Below are positions 41,757 through 50,105 of a stretch of 61,675 nt of DNA, in pieces. The notes under the pieces are model-generated. The model was given only the letters and a program-made list of their open reading frames with translations, did not search any database and was not told the origin of the DNA. A program made the translations under genes and the position numbers. The DNA comes from Pseudomonadota bacterium. GTDB taxonomy: Bacteria; Desulfobacterota; Desulfovibrionia; Desulfovibrionales; Desulfovibrionaceae. Position 1 is the stretch's first letter, and each line of letters begins with the position of its first letter. Location: contig JAEWPX010000044.1 in the NCBI GenBank assembly GCA_023399375.1, positions 1 through 61,675 on the forward strand, written 5' to 3'.

Positions 41757-42665
41757 ATGTGCCAGGATGCCGCCCTTGCCCTGCTCGAGGCCATTGTCGC
41801 CCGGTTCGCGTCCGGTCTGCCCCAGGACGCGTCCGTGGCCCATTTCATCCGCTCCACCCACGGCGACCTGCCGCCGGACCGCCTGGAGGCCCTTGTCGCC
41901 GACGGCGACGACCCGCAAGGCGCAAGCCTCGCCGAGCTGCTGCTTTTCCCCGGCGAGGACACGGCCCGCGCGCTCGAACCCGCACTCGCCGCGGCTGCCC
42001 TGGACGACGCCGGGATCGCCGCCCTGGCCGCGAAGCTGGGGCGGCGCATCACCCGGACGCTCGCCATCCTGCCGGATGGCACGCGCCTGAACGTACCCGT
42101 TTCCGCCGACGCGGCCGCCCGGTTCGTTTCGCGCCTGGGGCCGCTGCGGACGCTGCCTGCGGAAACGGCTGCGCGCGTTGCGGAGCGTTTCGGCCAGGAG
42201 TTCGCCCTGGCCCTGGCCGTGGCCGCGCGGCGTACGGGGCCCGCGTCCTGGACGCCGGGAGCGGCGTCGCTTGCGCGCACGGTGGCTTCGCGCCTGCCCG
42301 CGGACGCGCCGGACGCCGGGGAAACGCTCCACTACCTCGTGCGCTTCCTCGGCGGCCTGGCGCAAGGCGCGCTTCCCCTGCCCGCGCTGATGGCGCGCCG
42401 GGGCCGGCTCGCAGCCCAGCTGCGCCGCGCCCGCCAGCAGGAGCAGGCGATGGAAGCGAGCAATTTCGAGACGCTGGCCATGACCGGCGCGCGCCTGCCC
42501 TACCTGCACGCCCCGGACATCGCCCGGGAACTGGCTCTGGCCGATGCGGCCATCCTCGCGGCCACGGGACGGCCTGCTCCGGACACGGCCGGAAGCTGCA
42601 TGGACATGGGCGTGGTCGCGGATATGGACGGCCTGCTGGCCGCGCTTGACGATCAGGCGGACTGA
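41757..42665 (+). CDS. Hypothetical Ala-rich helical protein, 302 aa
   Basis: A 302-residue protein preceded by an excellent ribosome site (AAGGAG), so it is very likely expressed. It is rich in Ala, Leu and Arg, predicted mostly helical, without signal peptide or membrane segments. A central stretch (about 180-235) reads DAPDAGETLHYLVRFLGGLA followed by LMARRGRLAAQLRRARQQEQ, a possible coiled coil. The C-terminus is acidic. I do not recognise a family. It is divergent from the ATP-grasp operon and converges with a GAF-PAS kinase, overlapping its stop by 13 bases. Confidence 0.75.
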   Translation: MCQDAALALLEAIVARFASGLPQDASVAHFIRSTHGDLPPDRLEALVADGDDPQGASLAELLLFPGEDTARALEPALAAAALDDAGIAALAAKLGRRITRTLAILPDGTRLNVPVSADAAARFVSRLGPLRTLPAETAARVAERFGQEFALALAVAARRTGPASWTPGAASLARTVASRLPADAPDAGETLHYLVRFLGGLAQGALPLPALMARRGRLAAQLRRARQQEQAMEASNFETLAMTGARLPYLHAPDIARELALADAAILAATGRPAPDTAGSCMDMGVVADMDGLLAALDDQAD

Positions 42666-44329
42666 GCCGCGGCGGCACCCCCGGCCAGGGGCAGGCGCAC
42701 GGTCAGGGTGGTGCCGGCGACGTCGTCGGTTTCCATGGCGATGTCGCCGCCGTGCAACCGGGCCACGGTCCGAGCCAGGTAGGCGCCGAGCCCGGTGCCG
42801 TCCTTCTTGCCGCTGGTGGCGTATTTCGTGAAGAAGCGCGCGCGGATATCCTCTGGAACCGCACCGAGGTTGTGCAGGACGATGCGCGCCTCGCCCGCGG
42901 TGACGAACAGGGCGACACGCACCTCGCTGCCGGCCGGCGCGGCCTCCAGGGCGTTGACGACGAGATTCGCGAGCATGGCGGCCAAAAGCGAGGACTCGCC
43001 GGAGACGACGGGATCGTCGGCCGGCGCGTCGCAGCCCGGGCCGACGATGCGCAGCGCCACCCGCCGCTCCCGGGCCTGCGCGGCGTATTCCCGCCCCAGG
43101 CGCTGCAGAAGCGCGGCCACCGGAACCGGCGACGGGGAAAGCGCATAGCGCCCCTGCTCGATCTTGAGCAGGTCGAGGTTGCGCTCCACCATGGAATAGA
43201 GCCGTTCCGCGGTCTCGCGGATCACTGCGGCCATTTCCGCGCCGTCGGGGCACAGGCCGGCATCGGCCAGATGCGCGGACAGGCCGACGATGCCGGACAG
43301 CGGCGAGCGCAGGTCATGGCGCAGCATCTGCTCCACCCGCTCCCGCGCCTGCTCGGCGCGCACCCGTTCGGTCACGTCGTGGACGATGGAAAAAAGCAGC
43401 GTGCGGCCGGCAAACGCCACCGGCCCCGAATACACTTCCACCTCCCGCAACGCGCCGTCCGCCAGACGGTGGGTAAAACGAAAAAAACGCCTCCCCTCCT
43501 CCTTGGCCGCGCGCATTTCCTCGCGGGTCTTTTCGGGACCGAGCACATTGATGTCCCAGATGGAGAGGCCGCGCAGCACCTCCGGCGCATAGCCGTAAAA
43601 GGCGCAGGCCGCCGGGTTGGCCTCCACGATGCGTCCCGTGTCCGGATCGATCAGGAGCTTGACCGCGACGTTGGCGAAAAAGATGGCCCGATAGCGCGCC
43701 TCGGCCTCGGCCAGAGCCTTTCCCGTCTCCTGACGGGAAAGGGCCATGGCAACGCCCTCGGCCAGGCGCTCCAGGGCGGCCACGCCCGCGGCATCCAGCC
43801 GGTCACGGCGCGGGTCGTTGAGCTGCAAAAGGCCCAGTACCCGCCCTTCGGCCTGCAGGGGGACCAGGGCCACGGTCTCGAACCCGGCGCTGTTGCAACG
43901 GTTGCGGGTGGCACCCAGAGAGCCGTTGGCCGCAGCCCGGGCCAGGAGATCGCTGGTTGCACCGGTAAAGAACGAACCGCCGGGCGTGAAAAACGGCAAG
44001 GCAGGATCGGTGCGGCCGTGCAGCACCCGACCGCACATGCAGGCGAGTTCGGCGCGGCCCTCCGCATCCCGCACGGGCTCCCCGGCCTCGTCCCGGACGC
44101 ACAGCGAGGATTCCGCCAGCACGAACGCCTCTGGAAACCCTTCGGTCGTATAATAGGGATAGTCCTCGCCCTGGGCGAGGCGCACGCCGACGGCGGCGCA
44201 GCCCGTAAAGCGGCGCAACAGGCCGATGACGCATTGCAAAAGCCGTTCCCGGTCCGGCATGGCCAGAAGCAGGGAAACGGCGTCGTCAAGGCCCGGGTCG
44301 ACGTGGGGAGAGTCCGGTTCGGCGCTCAT
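42653..44329 (-). CDS. GAF-PAS sensor histidine kinase
   Basis: A soluble 558-residue kinase. Residues 15-185 form a GAF-type domain with an unusual set of cysteines (SSLCVRDEAG, ELACMCGRVLHGRTD, GATRNRCNSAGFETVALVPL). A PAS domain follows (about 190-305; NVAVKLLIDPDTGRIVEANPA). The HisKA phospho-acceptor is His338 approximately (MLRHDLRSPLSGIVGLSAHL) and the ATPase domain has NLVVNALEAAP and DGTGLGAYLARTVARLHGG, closely resembling the PAS kinase at 32116-33270. The start is uncertain; 44329 is preferred because the open frame further upstream runs into the next gene. It is followed by no partner receiver but is preceded by a receiver-kinase gene 32 bases away. Confidence 0.87.
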   Translation of the reverse strand: MSAEPDSPHVDPGLDDAVSLLLAMPDRERLLQCVIGLLRRFTGCAAVGVRLAQGEDYPYYTTEGFPEAFVLAESSLCVRDEAGEPVRDAEGRAELACMCGRVLHGRTDPALPFFTPGGSFFTGATSDLLARAAANGSLGATRNRCNSAGFETVALVPLQAEGRVLGLLQLNDPRRDRLDAAGVAALERLAEGVAMALSRQETGKALAEAEARYRAIFFANVAVKLLIDPDTGRIVEANPAACAFYGYAPEVLRGLSIWDINVLGPEKTREEMRAAKEEGRRFFRFTHRLADGALREVEVYSGPVAFAGRTLLFSIVHDVTERVRAEQARERVEQMLRHDLRSPLSGIVGLSAHLADAGLCPDGAEMAAVIRETAERLYSMVERNLDLLKIEQGRYALSPSPVPVAALLQRLGREYAAQARERRVALRIVGPGCDAPADDPVVSGESSLLAAMLANLVVNALEAAPAGSEVRVALFVTAGEARIVLHNLGAVPEDIRARFFTKYATSGKKDGTGLGAYLARTVARLHGGDIAMETDDVAGTTLTVRLPLAGGAAAAQSA

Positions 44330-44361
44330 ACACGCCGCATAGCACTCTTTCCAGGACAATC

Positions 44362-46311
44362 TCAAGAGGCCGACGCTTCGCGTACGGCTTCCACAGGCGC
44401 AGGAGACGTCTCGGGGATGCACACCGAGAAATGCGTGCCGATCCCGGGCTCGGAAGTCAGGGCGATGGTCCCGCCGTGCTTGACCACCATGTCGTTGGCG
44501 ATGAAAAGGCCAAGCCCGGTGCCGCGCAGACCCTTGGAGGAAAAAAAGAGCGTGAACGCCTTCTCGCGCGTCTCCTGGTCCATGCCCATACCATTGTCCT
44601 CGATGTCGAAGACGAGCGTGCGGTCCTCGCGCGAGACGCGAAAGACGATGTGATGTTCAGCCTTGGCCGTGTCGGCCACGCAGGCGTCCACGGCGTTTTC
44701 CAGGATGTTGACCAGGGCGGCCTGGAGATTGACGGCGTCCACGGCCATCTCGCCCAGGTCCGCGCCGATGGCGGTTTCGAGGTGCACGCCTTCCCGCGCG
44801 GCCTTGGGGGCCACGGTCTGGGCCATGGACGTGGCGAAGGCGGCCACATCCACGGTTTCCGGGGCCAGCTCCCGGGACTTGGCGTAATAGAGAACATTGA
44901 GCACGAGCGCCCGTACCCGGCCGACCAGGGTGCGCACGGCCTCGGCCGCGGCCTGGGACCGGGAAATGTCGCCGCGCCGCAGGCCCGATTCCACGCGGTA
45001 GACCGCGCCTTCAAGCGCCGTGAGCATGCCCTTGACCCCGTGGGAGATGGAGCCGAGCATGAGCCCGAGCGAAGTCAGGTGGCTTTGCAGTTCGCGGATG
45101 CTCGTGATGTCGGCGGACATCTCCATGACCTCGACCACTTCGCCTGCGGCGTTGCGGATGGCGGCCGTGGAGATGAGCACGTTGCGCTGGCGGCCGTCGC
45201 GCGTGGTGACCACCGTCTCGTGGTAGTGCGGTTCGCCGTCGGCGAAGGTCTGCTCGGCCGGGCAGTCCGGGCAGGGTTCGCTGCGGTGCGCGAAGACGTC
45301 GTGGCAGGCCCGGCCCACTCCCTCGCCGAAGTCCTCGACGAAGCGGTGGTTATTGGCGACCACCGTGCCGTCCCTGTCGCGCACGGCGATGTAACAGGGC
45401 GTGGCGTCGAAAAGGTCCATGTACTTCTGCTGGGTGACGCGCAGCTCTTCCTGAAGGCGCTTGATTTCGCTGACGTCCACGGCCATTTCGAGCACCAACT
45501 CCACCTTGCCGTTGGTGGCGGCAATGGGCGAGGTGTGGACCATGACCGGTAGCTCGTTGCCGTTTTTGCACAGCATGGTCTCGCGGCAACGCTGGCCCTT
45601 GCCGGTTTCGAACGTCTTCCAGATGGGGCCGGCAAAGCCGCGCAGGGCCTGACCGGCATAGACCTCCCAGCTGTGGCGGCCGACCATGTCCCCCAGGCGG
45701 TCCTTGTAGAGCTGGTTGGTGGCCACGACCTCGAGGGAGGCGTTGTGCACGGCAACGAAACAGGGCATTTCGTTGAAATAGCCCGTGCCCTCGCCGAGGT
45801 CGGCCGAGAGCCCGGAGATGGCCTGACACATGGTTTCGGCCATCTGCCCGGCGGCGAGCTGGCGTTCGAGCTCCACCACGCGGCTGGACTTCTCGCGTAC
45901 GAGTTTTTCCAGATTTTGCGTGTATTGGCGCAGCTCGCGGCGCATGGCGAGCTTTTCGTCGATGCGCTTTAACGCCGCGTCGAGGATATCGTGGTTGATG
46001 GGCTTGGTGACGAAGTCCGCGGCATCGTTTTGCAGGCAGCTGATGGCCAGATCCATGTCGCCGTGGCCGGAGATCATGACCACTTCGATGTCGGGATTCT
46101 TGGCCTTGATGCGCTTGAGCAGCTCCAGGCCGTCCATGACGGGCATCTTGATATCCGTGAGCACGATGGAAGGATCGACCTCGTCGAGCATGGCCAGGGC
46201 TTCCTCGCCGTTGGCCGCGGCATGGACGGCGTAGCCGAGGTCGGCAAGAAAAAGTCCCAGGAATCGGCGGATGTCTTCCTCGTCGTCGACGAGCAGCAAG
46301 GTCTCGCTCAT
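44362..46311 (-). CDS. Receiver-PAS-PAS histidine kinase
   Basis: A soluble 649-residue protein with an N-terminal receiver (phospho-acceptor Asp53 in VLTDIKMPVMDG), a coiled coil (about 125-170), two PAS domains (about 190-295 and 300-415) and a kinase core with putative His424 in SISHGVKGMLTALEG. ATPase motifs are NILENAVDAC, DIEDNGMGMD and GTGLGLFIANDMVVKHGG. The second PAS domain has the C-x10-C-x2-C pattern (GRACHDVFAHRSEPCPDC). Receiver first, kinase last is an input arrangement: another kinase may phosphorylate Asp53 to gate this one. The gene lies 78 bases after a stand-alone receiver gene and 32 bases before the GAF-PAS kinase. Confidence 0.9.
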   Translation of the reverse strand: MSETLLLVDDEEDIRRFLGLFLADLGYAVHAAANGEEALAMLDEVDPSIVLTDIKMPVMDGLELLKRIKAKNPDIEVVMISGHGDMDLAISCLQNDAADFVTKPINHDILDAALKRIDEKLAMRRELRQYTQNLEKLVREKSSRVVELERQLAAGQMAETMCQAISGLSADLGEGTGYFNEMPCFVAVHNASLEVVATNQLYKDRLGDMVGRHSWEVYAGQALRGFAGPIWKTFETGKGQRCRETMLCKNGNELPVMVHTSPIAATNGKVELVLEMAVDVSEIKRLQEELRVTQQKYMDLFDATPCYIAVRDRDGTVVANNHRFVEDFGEGVGRACHDVFAHRSEPCPDCPAEQTFADGEPHYHETVVTTRDGRQRNVLISTAAIRNAAGEVVEVMEMSADITSIRELQSHLTSLGLMLGSISHGVKGMLTALEGAVYRVESGLRRGDISRSQAAAEAVRTLVGRVRALVLNVLYYAKSRELAPETVDVAAFATSMAQTVAPKAAREGVHLETAIGADLGEMAVDAVNLQAALVNILENAVDACVADTAKAEHHIVFRVSREDRTLVFDIEDNGMGMDQETREKAFTLFFSSKGLRGTGLGLFIANDMVVKHGGTIALTSEPGIGTHFSVCIPETSPAPVEAVREASAS

Positions 46312-46351
46312 GACAGCATCGCCTCGTCGTGTCGGGCCGGCCGGAGGGTTG

Positions 46352-46381
46352 GGGGGAGGCCGCATTGCTGCGGCCTCCCCC
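46352..46381. terminator. Perfect 13-bp hairpin between receiver and hybrid kinase genes
   Basis: GGGGGAGGCCGCA (46352-46364) and TGCGGCCTCCCCC (46369-46381) pair perfectly around a 4-base loop, 9 bases after the receiver stop on the minus strand. There is no T tract, so it is either a weak terminator or an mRNA processing/stability structure. Confidence 0.5.
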
Positions 46382-46389
46382 GGGCCGGG

Positions 46390-46749
46390 TTATTCGCCGA
46401 GGATGCCGCGCACCACGCGCACGACTTCGTCGGCCTCGAAGGGTTTGGCCAAAAAGGCCGCCGCCTTGGGGATGATGTATTGCAGTTCGCTGTGCCCGGT
46501 GATGACCACGATGGGAATGGCGGCCAGGGCGCTGTTCTTCTGGATGGCCCGGCTGACCCAGGGGCCGGTCTTGTCGGGCATCTCCACGTCCAGGGTGATG
46601 AGGTCCGGACGCAGATTCGCGAGCAGCTCCATCGCCTTGTCGCCGTTTTCCGCGGTGACCACCTCGTAGCCGTGGTCGGTGAAGACGGCTTCCAGGTAGT
46701 CGCGGATATTGGGATCGTCATCCACGGTCAGAATGGTTTTCTTGCTCAT
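46390..46749 (-). CDS. Stand-alone receiver-domain protein
   Basis: A 119-residue response regulator without output domain. Acidic pocket VDDDPNI, phospho-acceptor Asp54 in ITLDVEMPDKTGPWVSRAI, Thr in VVITGHSE and Lys in AFLAKPFEADEV are all present. The EMP-x3-GP-x3-R extension after the phosphosite is shared with the receiver at 58160-58516. It is preceded by GGAGAAG, lies 45 bases after the universal stress protein gene, and may be the target of the kinases encoded downstream. Confidence 0.9.
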   Translation of the reverse strand: MSKKTILTVDDDPNIRDYLEAVFTDHGYEVVTAENGDKAMELLANLRPDLITLDVEMPDKTGPWVSRAIQKNSALAAIPIVVITGHSELQYIIPKAAAFLAKPFEADEVVRVVRGILGE

Positions 46750-46794
46750 GGTTCCACTTCTCCTTTGCGTGGAGGGGCAGACGCGAGGATCGCG

Positions 46795-47730
46795 CTAGGC
46801 ATCCGCCGTCGCCGGGAGCTTGTCCGGCCGGTTGATGCTGATCACGGGACACGTGGCCCGCACCAGGACCTGTTCCAGGGTGCTGCCGAAAGGACGCTCG
46901 TCGGGATCGAGCTCGCGGGTGTGGTGGGCCATGACGATCAGGTCGGCCTGCCGCTCGCGCGCGAACTTGACGATCTCCACATAGGGCGATCCTTCCCAGA
47001 CCTCAACGGTGGTGCGCTTGGCCAGGTCGCCGAGCTTGGAGGCGTAGGAAACCTGGATCTTGCGCCGGGCCTCGGCCAGACGGCCCTCGATGCCCTCCTG
47101 GGTCAGCGCGATGGCCGACTGCAGGCGGTCGAGGTCCAGACAGTGGAACAGATGCAGGTCGCCGCCCACGTCCTTGGCGATGGTCGAAGCCAGCTGGAAG
47201 GCCGATTCCGACGCCTTGGAGAAGTCGGTGGCGAAGACGATGTTGGAGAAGCCGCCCCAGAAGGACGCGGCCGGCCGGGCCACGGTTAGCACCGGACAGC
47301 GGGCGGACTTGGCCACCTTTTCGTGGGTGCCGCCGATGACGCCGCGCTTGTAGAAGCCGCCGACCTCCATGCCCGCGCCGCGCGCGCCCATGACGATGAG
47401 GTCCGCGTCCTCCTTGCGGGCGACGCGCAGCACTTCCCGCGAGGGATTGCCCACGGCGATTTCGATGCGGGCTTTTTTGCAGCCCGTGAGCTGGATGGCG
47501 TAGGTGGTGCGCAGTTCCTCGCGCACGCCCTCCAGGTATTCCTCGTCGGCGTCCACTTCCTCGCCCGTGCGCACGTCGAGGACCAGATTGCTGTCGCCCT
47601 TGCCCGGAATGCCCAGGCAGTGGAAGACGATGATTTCCGAGCCGTAACGGCCCGCCATGTCGAAGGCCACACGGGCGGCGCTGTCGCAATCCGGCGCTCC
47701 CGAAGTCGCAAACACTATTTTCCCAAACAT
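46795..47730 (-). CDS. Tandem universal stress protein (two UspA domains)
   Basis: A 311-residue cytoplasmic protein made of two UspA domains (about 1-150 and 160-305). Each ends in the nucleotide-binding pattern: first ADLIVMGARGAGMEVGG then ARCPVLTVARP; second ADLIVMAHHTRELDPDERPF then TCPVISINRP. The first has the G-x2-G-x9-G(S/T) ATP-binding spacing only in part. It is encoded 70 bases downstream of hmcF in the same direction, so it may be expressed with the Hmc complex under energy or redox stress. Confidence 0.92.
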   Translation of the reverse strand: MFGKIVFATSGAPDCDSAARVAFDMAGRYGSEIIVFHCLGIPGKGDSNLVLDVRTGEEVDADEEYLEGVREELRTTYAIQLTGCKKARIEIAVGNPSREVLRVARKEDADLIVMGARGAGMEVGGFYKRGVIGGTHEKVAKSARCPVLTVARPAASFWGGFSNIVFATDFSKASESAFQLASTIAKDVGGDLHLFHCLDLDRLQSAIALTQEGIEGRLAEARRKIQVSYASKLGDLAKRTTVEVWEGSPYVEIVKFARERQADLIVMAHHTRELDPDERPFGSTLEQVLVRATCPVISINRPDKLPATADA

Positions 47731-47800
47731 TCCGGACCCCCCTGGTACGTGATCGCGTTAGCTGCGTGAGAGGTGTCTAGCCGCGAGGCGCAAGCGCGCC

Positions 47801-49201
47801 CTATTCCTCGTCCTCGTCCTTGGGCTTCAAATGCTCCGGCACGATGACCATCTTGATAAGCAACGGCTTGAGGAAAGACCAGTCGATGCCGATCTCGTAC
47901 TCTTCCTCGAGGTCGCGGATGGCGTCCCAGCAGTTGTGACAGGGCGCGATGACGAGCTTGGCCCCGGTGGAAAGGATCTGGTCGCGCTTGGTGAGCAGGG
48001 CCTTGTTGCGCTGGGGGCGGAACTTGCCGATGCCGTTGAAGCCGCCGCCGCCGCCGCAGCAGTAGTTGTGCTCCTTGTTGGGCGTCATCTCGCGCAGGTA
48101 GCCGGGTTCCACGAGGTAGGAAAGGATCTCGCGGGCGGTCTCGGCCAGACCCCAGTTGCGGATGTAGTTGCAGGAGTCCTGGTAGGTGACGGGCTGCTTG
48201 ATGCGCTTGGCCGGGTCGATCTTGAGCTTGCCGGTACGCAGCGCCTCGGCCACCCACTGCACGTAGTGGATGTAGGGCGCGGGCGGCTGGCCGTCGGGAC
48301 GACCGGCCCAGTACGGGCCCTCGATGACCGTGGCGCGGTGGGCGTGGCCGCATTCCGTGCCGATGACGCGCTTGGGGCGCAGGCGCTCGATGGCGGCGTA
48401 GACGTTTTGCACCTGCAGCTTGCAGGCTTCCCAGTCGCCGGCGAACATGGACAGGCTCGTCTGCTCCCAACCCTCGGAGGGAACAGTCCAGTTCTCCCCG
48501 GCGATATGGAACAGGATGGCCGCCTCGGCCAAGTCTTCGGGATAGTGCTTGGGCTCGCGGGCATTGCAGGTATACATGATGTCCGCGTCTTCCTTGTCGA
48601 CGGGGATCTCGAGACCCGGCCAGTCGTCCTGCTGCTCCTCGGCCATCCATTCGCACGTCTCGACCCAGTCCTCGGTGGTCACGTCCATCTGGGCACGGTA
48701 GACGCGGTGCATGCCGGCGCCGATCTTGAGCTCCCAGGGCACGAAGCCCTGCGAGTAGAGCAGGCCGCGCAGATAGCCCATCATGATGCCGATGTCGATG
48801 CCGTGGGGGCAGTACATGGCGCAGCGGTTGCAGCAGGTGCAGCGCGACCAGGCCACTTCCATGGCGTGGCGCATGAAGGCGTTGTCCACGTCGCCCTTGC
48901 GCTTGACGATCTCGCCGAGCGTGGAGTGGATCTTGTAGGACGGCACCTGCTCGGGGTTGCGGTCGTTGACCAGGTAGAGAAAGCAGGAGTCGGCGCACAA
49001 CCCGCAGCGGGCGCAGACATCGAGCCAGGTCTGCATGCGGGATTTGAAGGTCTTCTGGATCGTGGCCCACAGCTTTTCGCGGTCCACTTCCAGCTGTTCC
49101 ATTTCCTCGTAGTATTTCTTGCCGCGGGTGTCCGAGAGCAGAGCCTTGAGGGCCTCCTCGGTCGTGATCGGCGTCTTGTTGCAGTAGATTCCTTCAGGCA
49201 T
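47801..49201 (-). CDS. hmcF: HmcF, cytoplasmic Fe-S subunit of the Hmc redox complex
   Basis: A 466-residue heterodisulfide-reductase-D-like protein on the cytoplasmic side of the Hmc complex. Two [4Fe-4S] ferredoxin-type sites are at CARCGLCADSC (about 63-73) and CTCCNRCAMYCP (about 121-132). The C-terminal half contains the CCG-type cysteine-rich blocks TECGHAHRATV, SCNYIRNWG, NYCCGGGGGF and APCHNCWDAI, which bind the catalytic non-cubane clusters in HdrB relatives. It receives or gives electrons through HmcE/HmcB. It is the last gene of the six-gene hmc operon, 37 bases after hmcE. Confidence 0.95.
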   Translation of the reverse strand: MPEGIYCNKTPITTEEALKALLSDTRGKKYYEEMEQLEVDREKLWATIQKTFKSRMQTWLDVCARCGLCADSCFLYLVNDRNPEQVPSYKIHSTLGEIVKRKGDVDNAFMRHAMEVAWSRCTCCNRCAMYCPHGIDIGIMMGYLRGLLYSQGFVPWELKIGAGMHRVYRAQMDVTTEDWVETCEWMAEEQQDDWPGLEIPVDKEDADIMYTCNAREPKHYPEDLAEAAILFHIAGENWTVPSEGWEQTSLSMFAGDWEACKLQVQNVYAAIERLRPKRVIGTECGHAHRATVIEGPYWAGRPDGQPPAPYIHYVQWVAEALRTGKLKIDPAKRIKQPVTYQDSCNYIRNWGLAETAREILSYLVEPGYLREMTPNKEHNYCCGGGGGFNGIGKFRPQRNKALLTKRDQILSTGAKLVIAPCHNCWDAIRDLEEEYEIGIDWSFLKPLLIKMVIVPEHLKPKDEDEE

Positions 49202-49238
49202 GTCGATTCTCTCCTTGGCGACGTGGCGTCGGCCGTTT

Positions 49239-49916
49239 CTACCAGACGATGCCGCGGCCGCGCTGTCCGCCGCGTTTCACGCCGAAGTCCACACCGATCT
49301 GGGCCCGGGAACAGAAGAACAGCACCACATGGGAGAGCTTGGTGAAGGGGATGGCGATGAGCCAGATCTCGCCGGTGACGATATGGGCGAGCAGCCAGCC
49401 GCTTCCCTCGCCGCCCTGATGCGCGGCCACGAAACCCGTGACCAGCGGCGCGAGGCTGATGGCCATGATCCAGAGGTCATGAGCCGTGGTGATGATGCGC
49501 ACTTCCGGCAGGGCGAAGCGGCGCAGCAGGATGAACGCCCCGGCGGCGATGGCGAGCACGGTCAGCGTGTCGGCCAGCCCCGCGGGCAGTGTCGGCCAGC
49601 TTACGCCGAAGCGCTCGGACACCAGCATGACGTGGGCGAAGAGAAACAGCGGCACGAGGACCAGGCCCACGTGCAGCAGGAAAAAGGCCGCCGCGTACAC
49701 GGGCTTCAAGCGCCAGCTGCGCGAGCCGTAGGGGGTCAGCCAGTGGAAGATGGATTTGAGCGCGCCCTTGACGGCCAGCTCGCGGTAGTAGCCGTAGGGC
49801 ACGCGGTCAAGCTGCCAGTTGAGGCCCTTCACGTATTTGACGACGCGCCAGGCGCTGCCGATGATGAAGATGGCGAACGACAGCCACAACATCGGCCCCG
49901 TCAGGAATGCATACAT
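49239..49916 (-). CDS. hmcE: HmcE, membrane subunit (NarI-like)
   Basis: A 225-residue integral membrane protein with about five helices: FLTGPMLWLSFAIFIIGSAW at the N-terminus, AAFFLLHVGLVLVPLFLFAH, LTVLAIAAGAFILLRRFALP and a C-terminal IAIPFTKLSHVVLFF. It resembles the cytochrome b subunit of nitrate reductase and DsrM, with membrane His residues that could bind haem b. It should link quinone and periplasmic electron flow to HmcF. It lies 34 bases after hmcD. Confidence 0.93.
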   Translation of the reverse strand: MYAFLTGPMLWLSFAIFIIGSAWRVVKYVKGLNWQLDRVPYGYYRELAVKGALKSIFHWLTPYGSRSWRLKPVYAAAFFLLHVGLVLVPLFLFAHVMLVSERFGVSWPTLPAGLADTLTVLAIAAGAFILLRRFALPEVRIITTAHDLWIMAISLAPLVTGFVAAHQGGEGSGWLLAHIVTGEIWLIAIPFTKLSHVVLFFCSRAQIGVDFGVKRGGQRGRGIVW

Positions 49917-49950
49917 GGTCTTCTCCTTGCCTTTAGCGAGGTCGGTCGGG

Positions 49951-50085
49951 CTAGTAGCGCCGGTTGCGTTCTTCGCGACCCGTCAAAAACCGCCAGAAGC
50001 CTATGAAGCAGATGAGCACCACGGCCATGAGCACATAGGTAATGCTCTTGTTGTGCAGCATCAGATCTTGCAGGGTGTTAAACAT
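49951..50085 (-). CDS. hmcD: HmcD, 44-residue single-span membrane subunit
   Basis: A very small gene between hmcC and hmcE. The 44-residue product starts MFNTLQDLMLHNKS, has one membrane segment (ITYVLMAVVLICFIGFWRFL, about 15-34) and ends in a basic tail (TGREERNRRY). GGGGAGA precedes the ATG at 50085, and the stop TAG is at 49951-49953. Position, length and topology match the small HmcD subunit of other Desulfovibrio; its role in the complex is not known, perhaps assembly. Confidence 0.88.
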   Translation of the reverse strand: MFNTLQDLMLHNKSITYVLMAVVLICFIGFWRFLTGREERNRRY

Positions 50086-50105
50086 CGCGTATCTCCCCTT
50101 TCATC

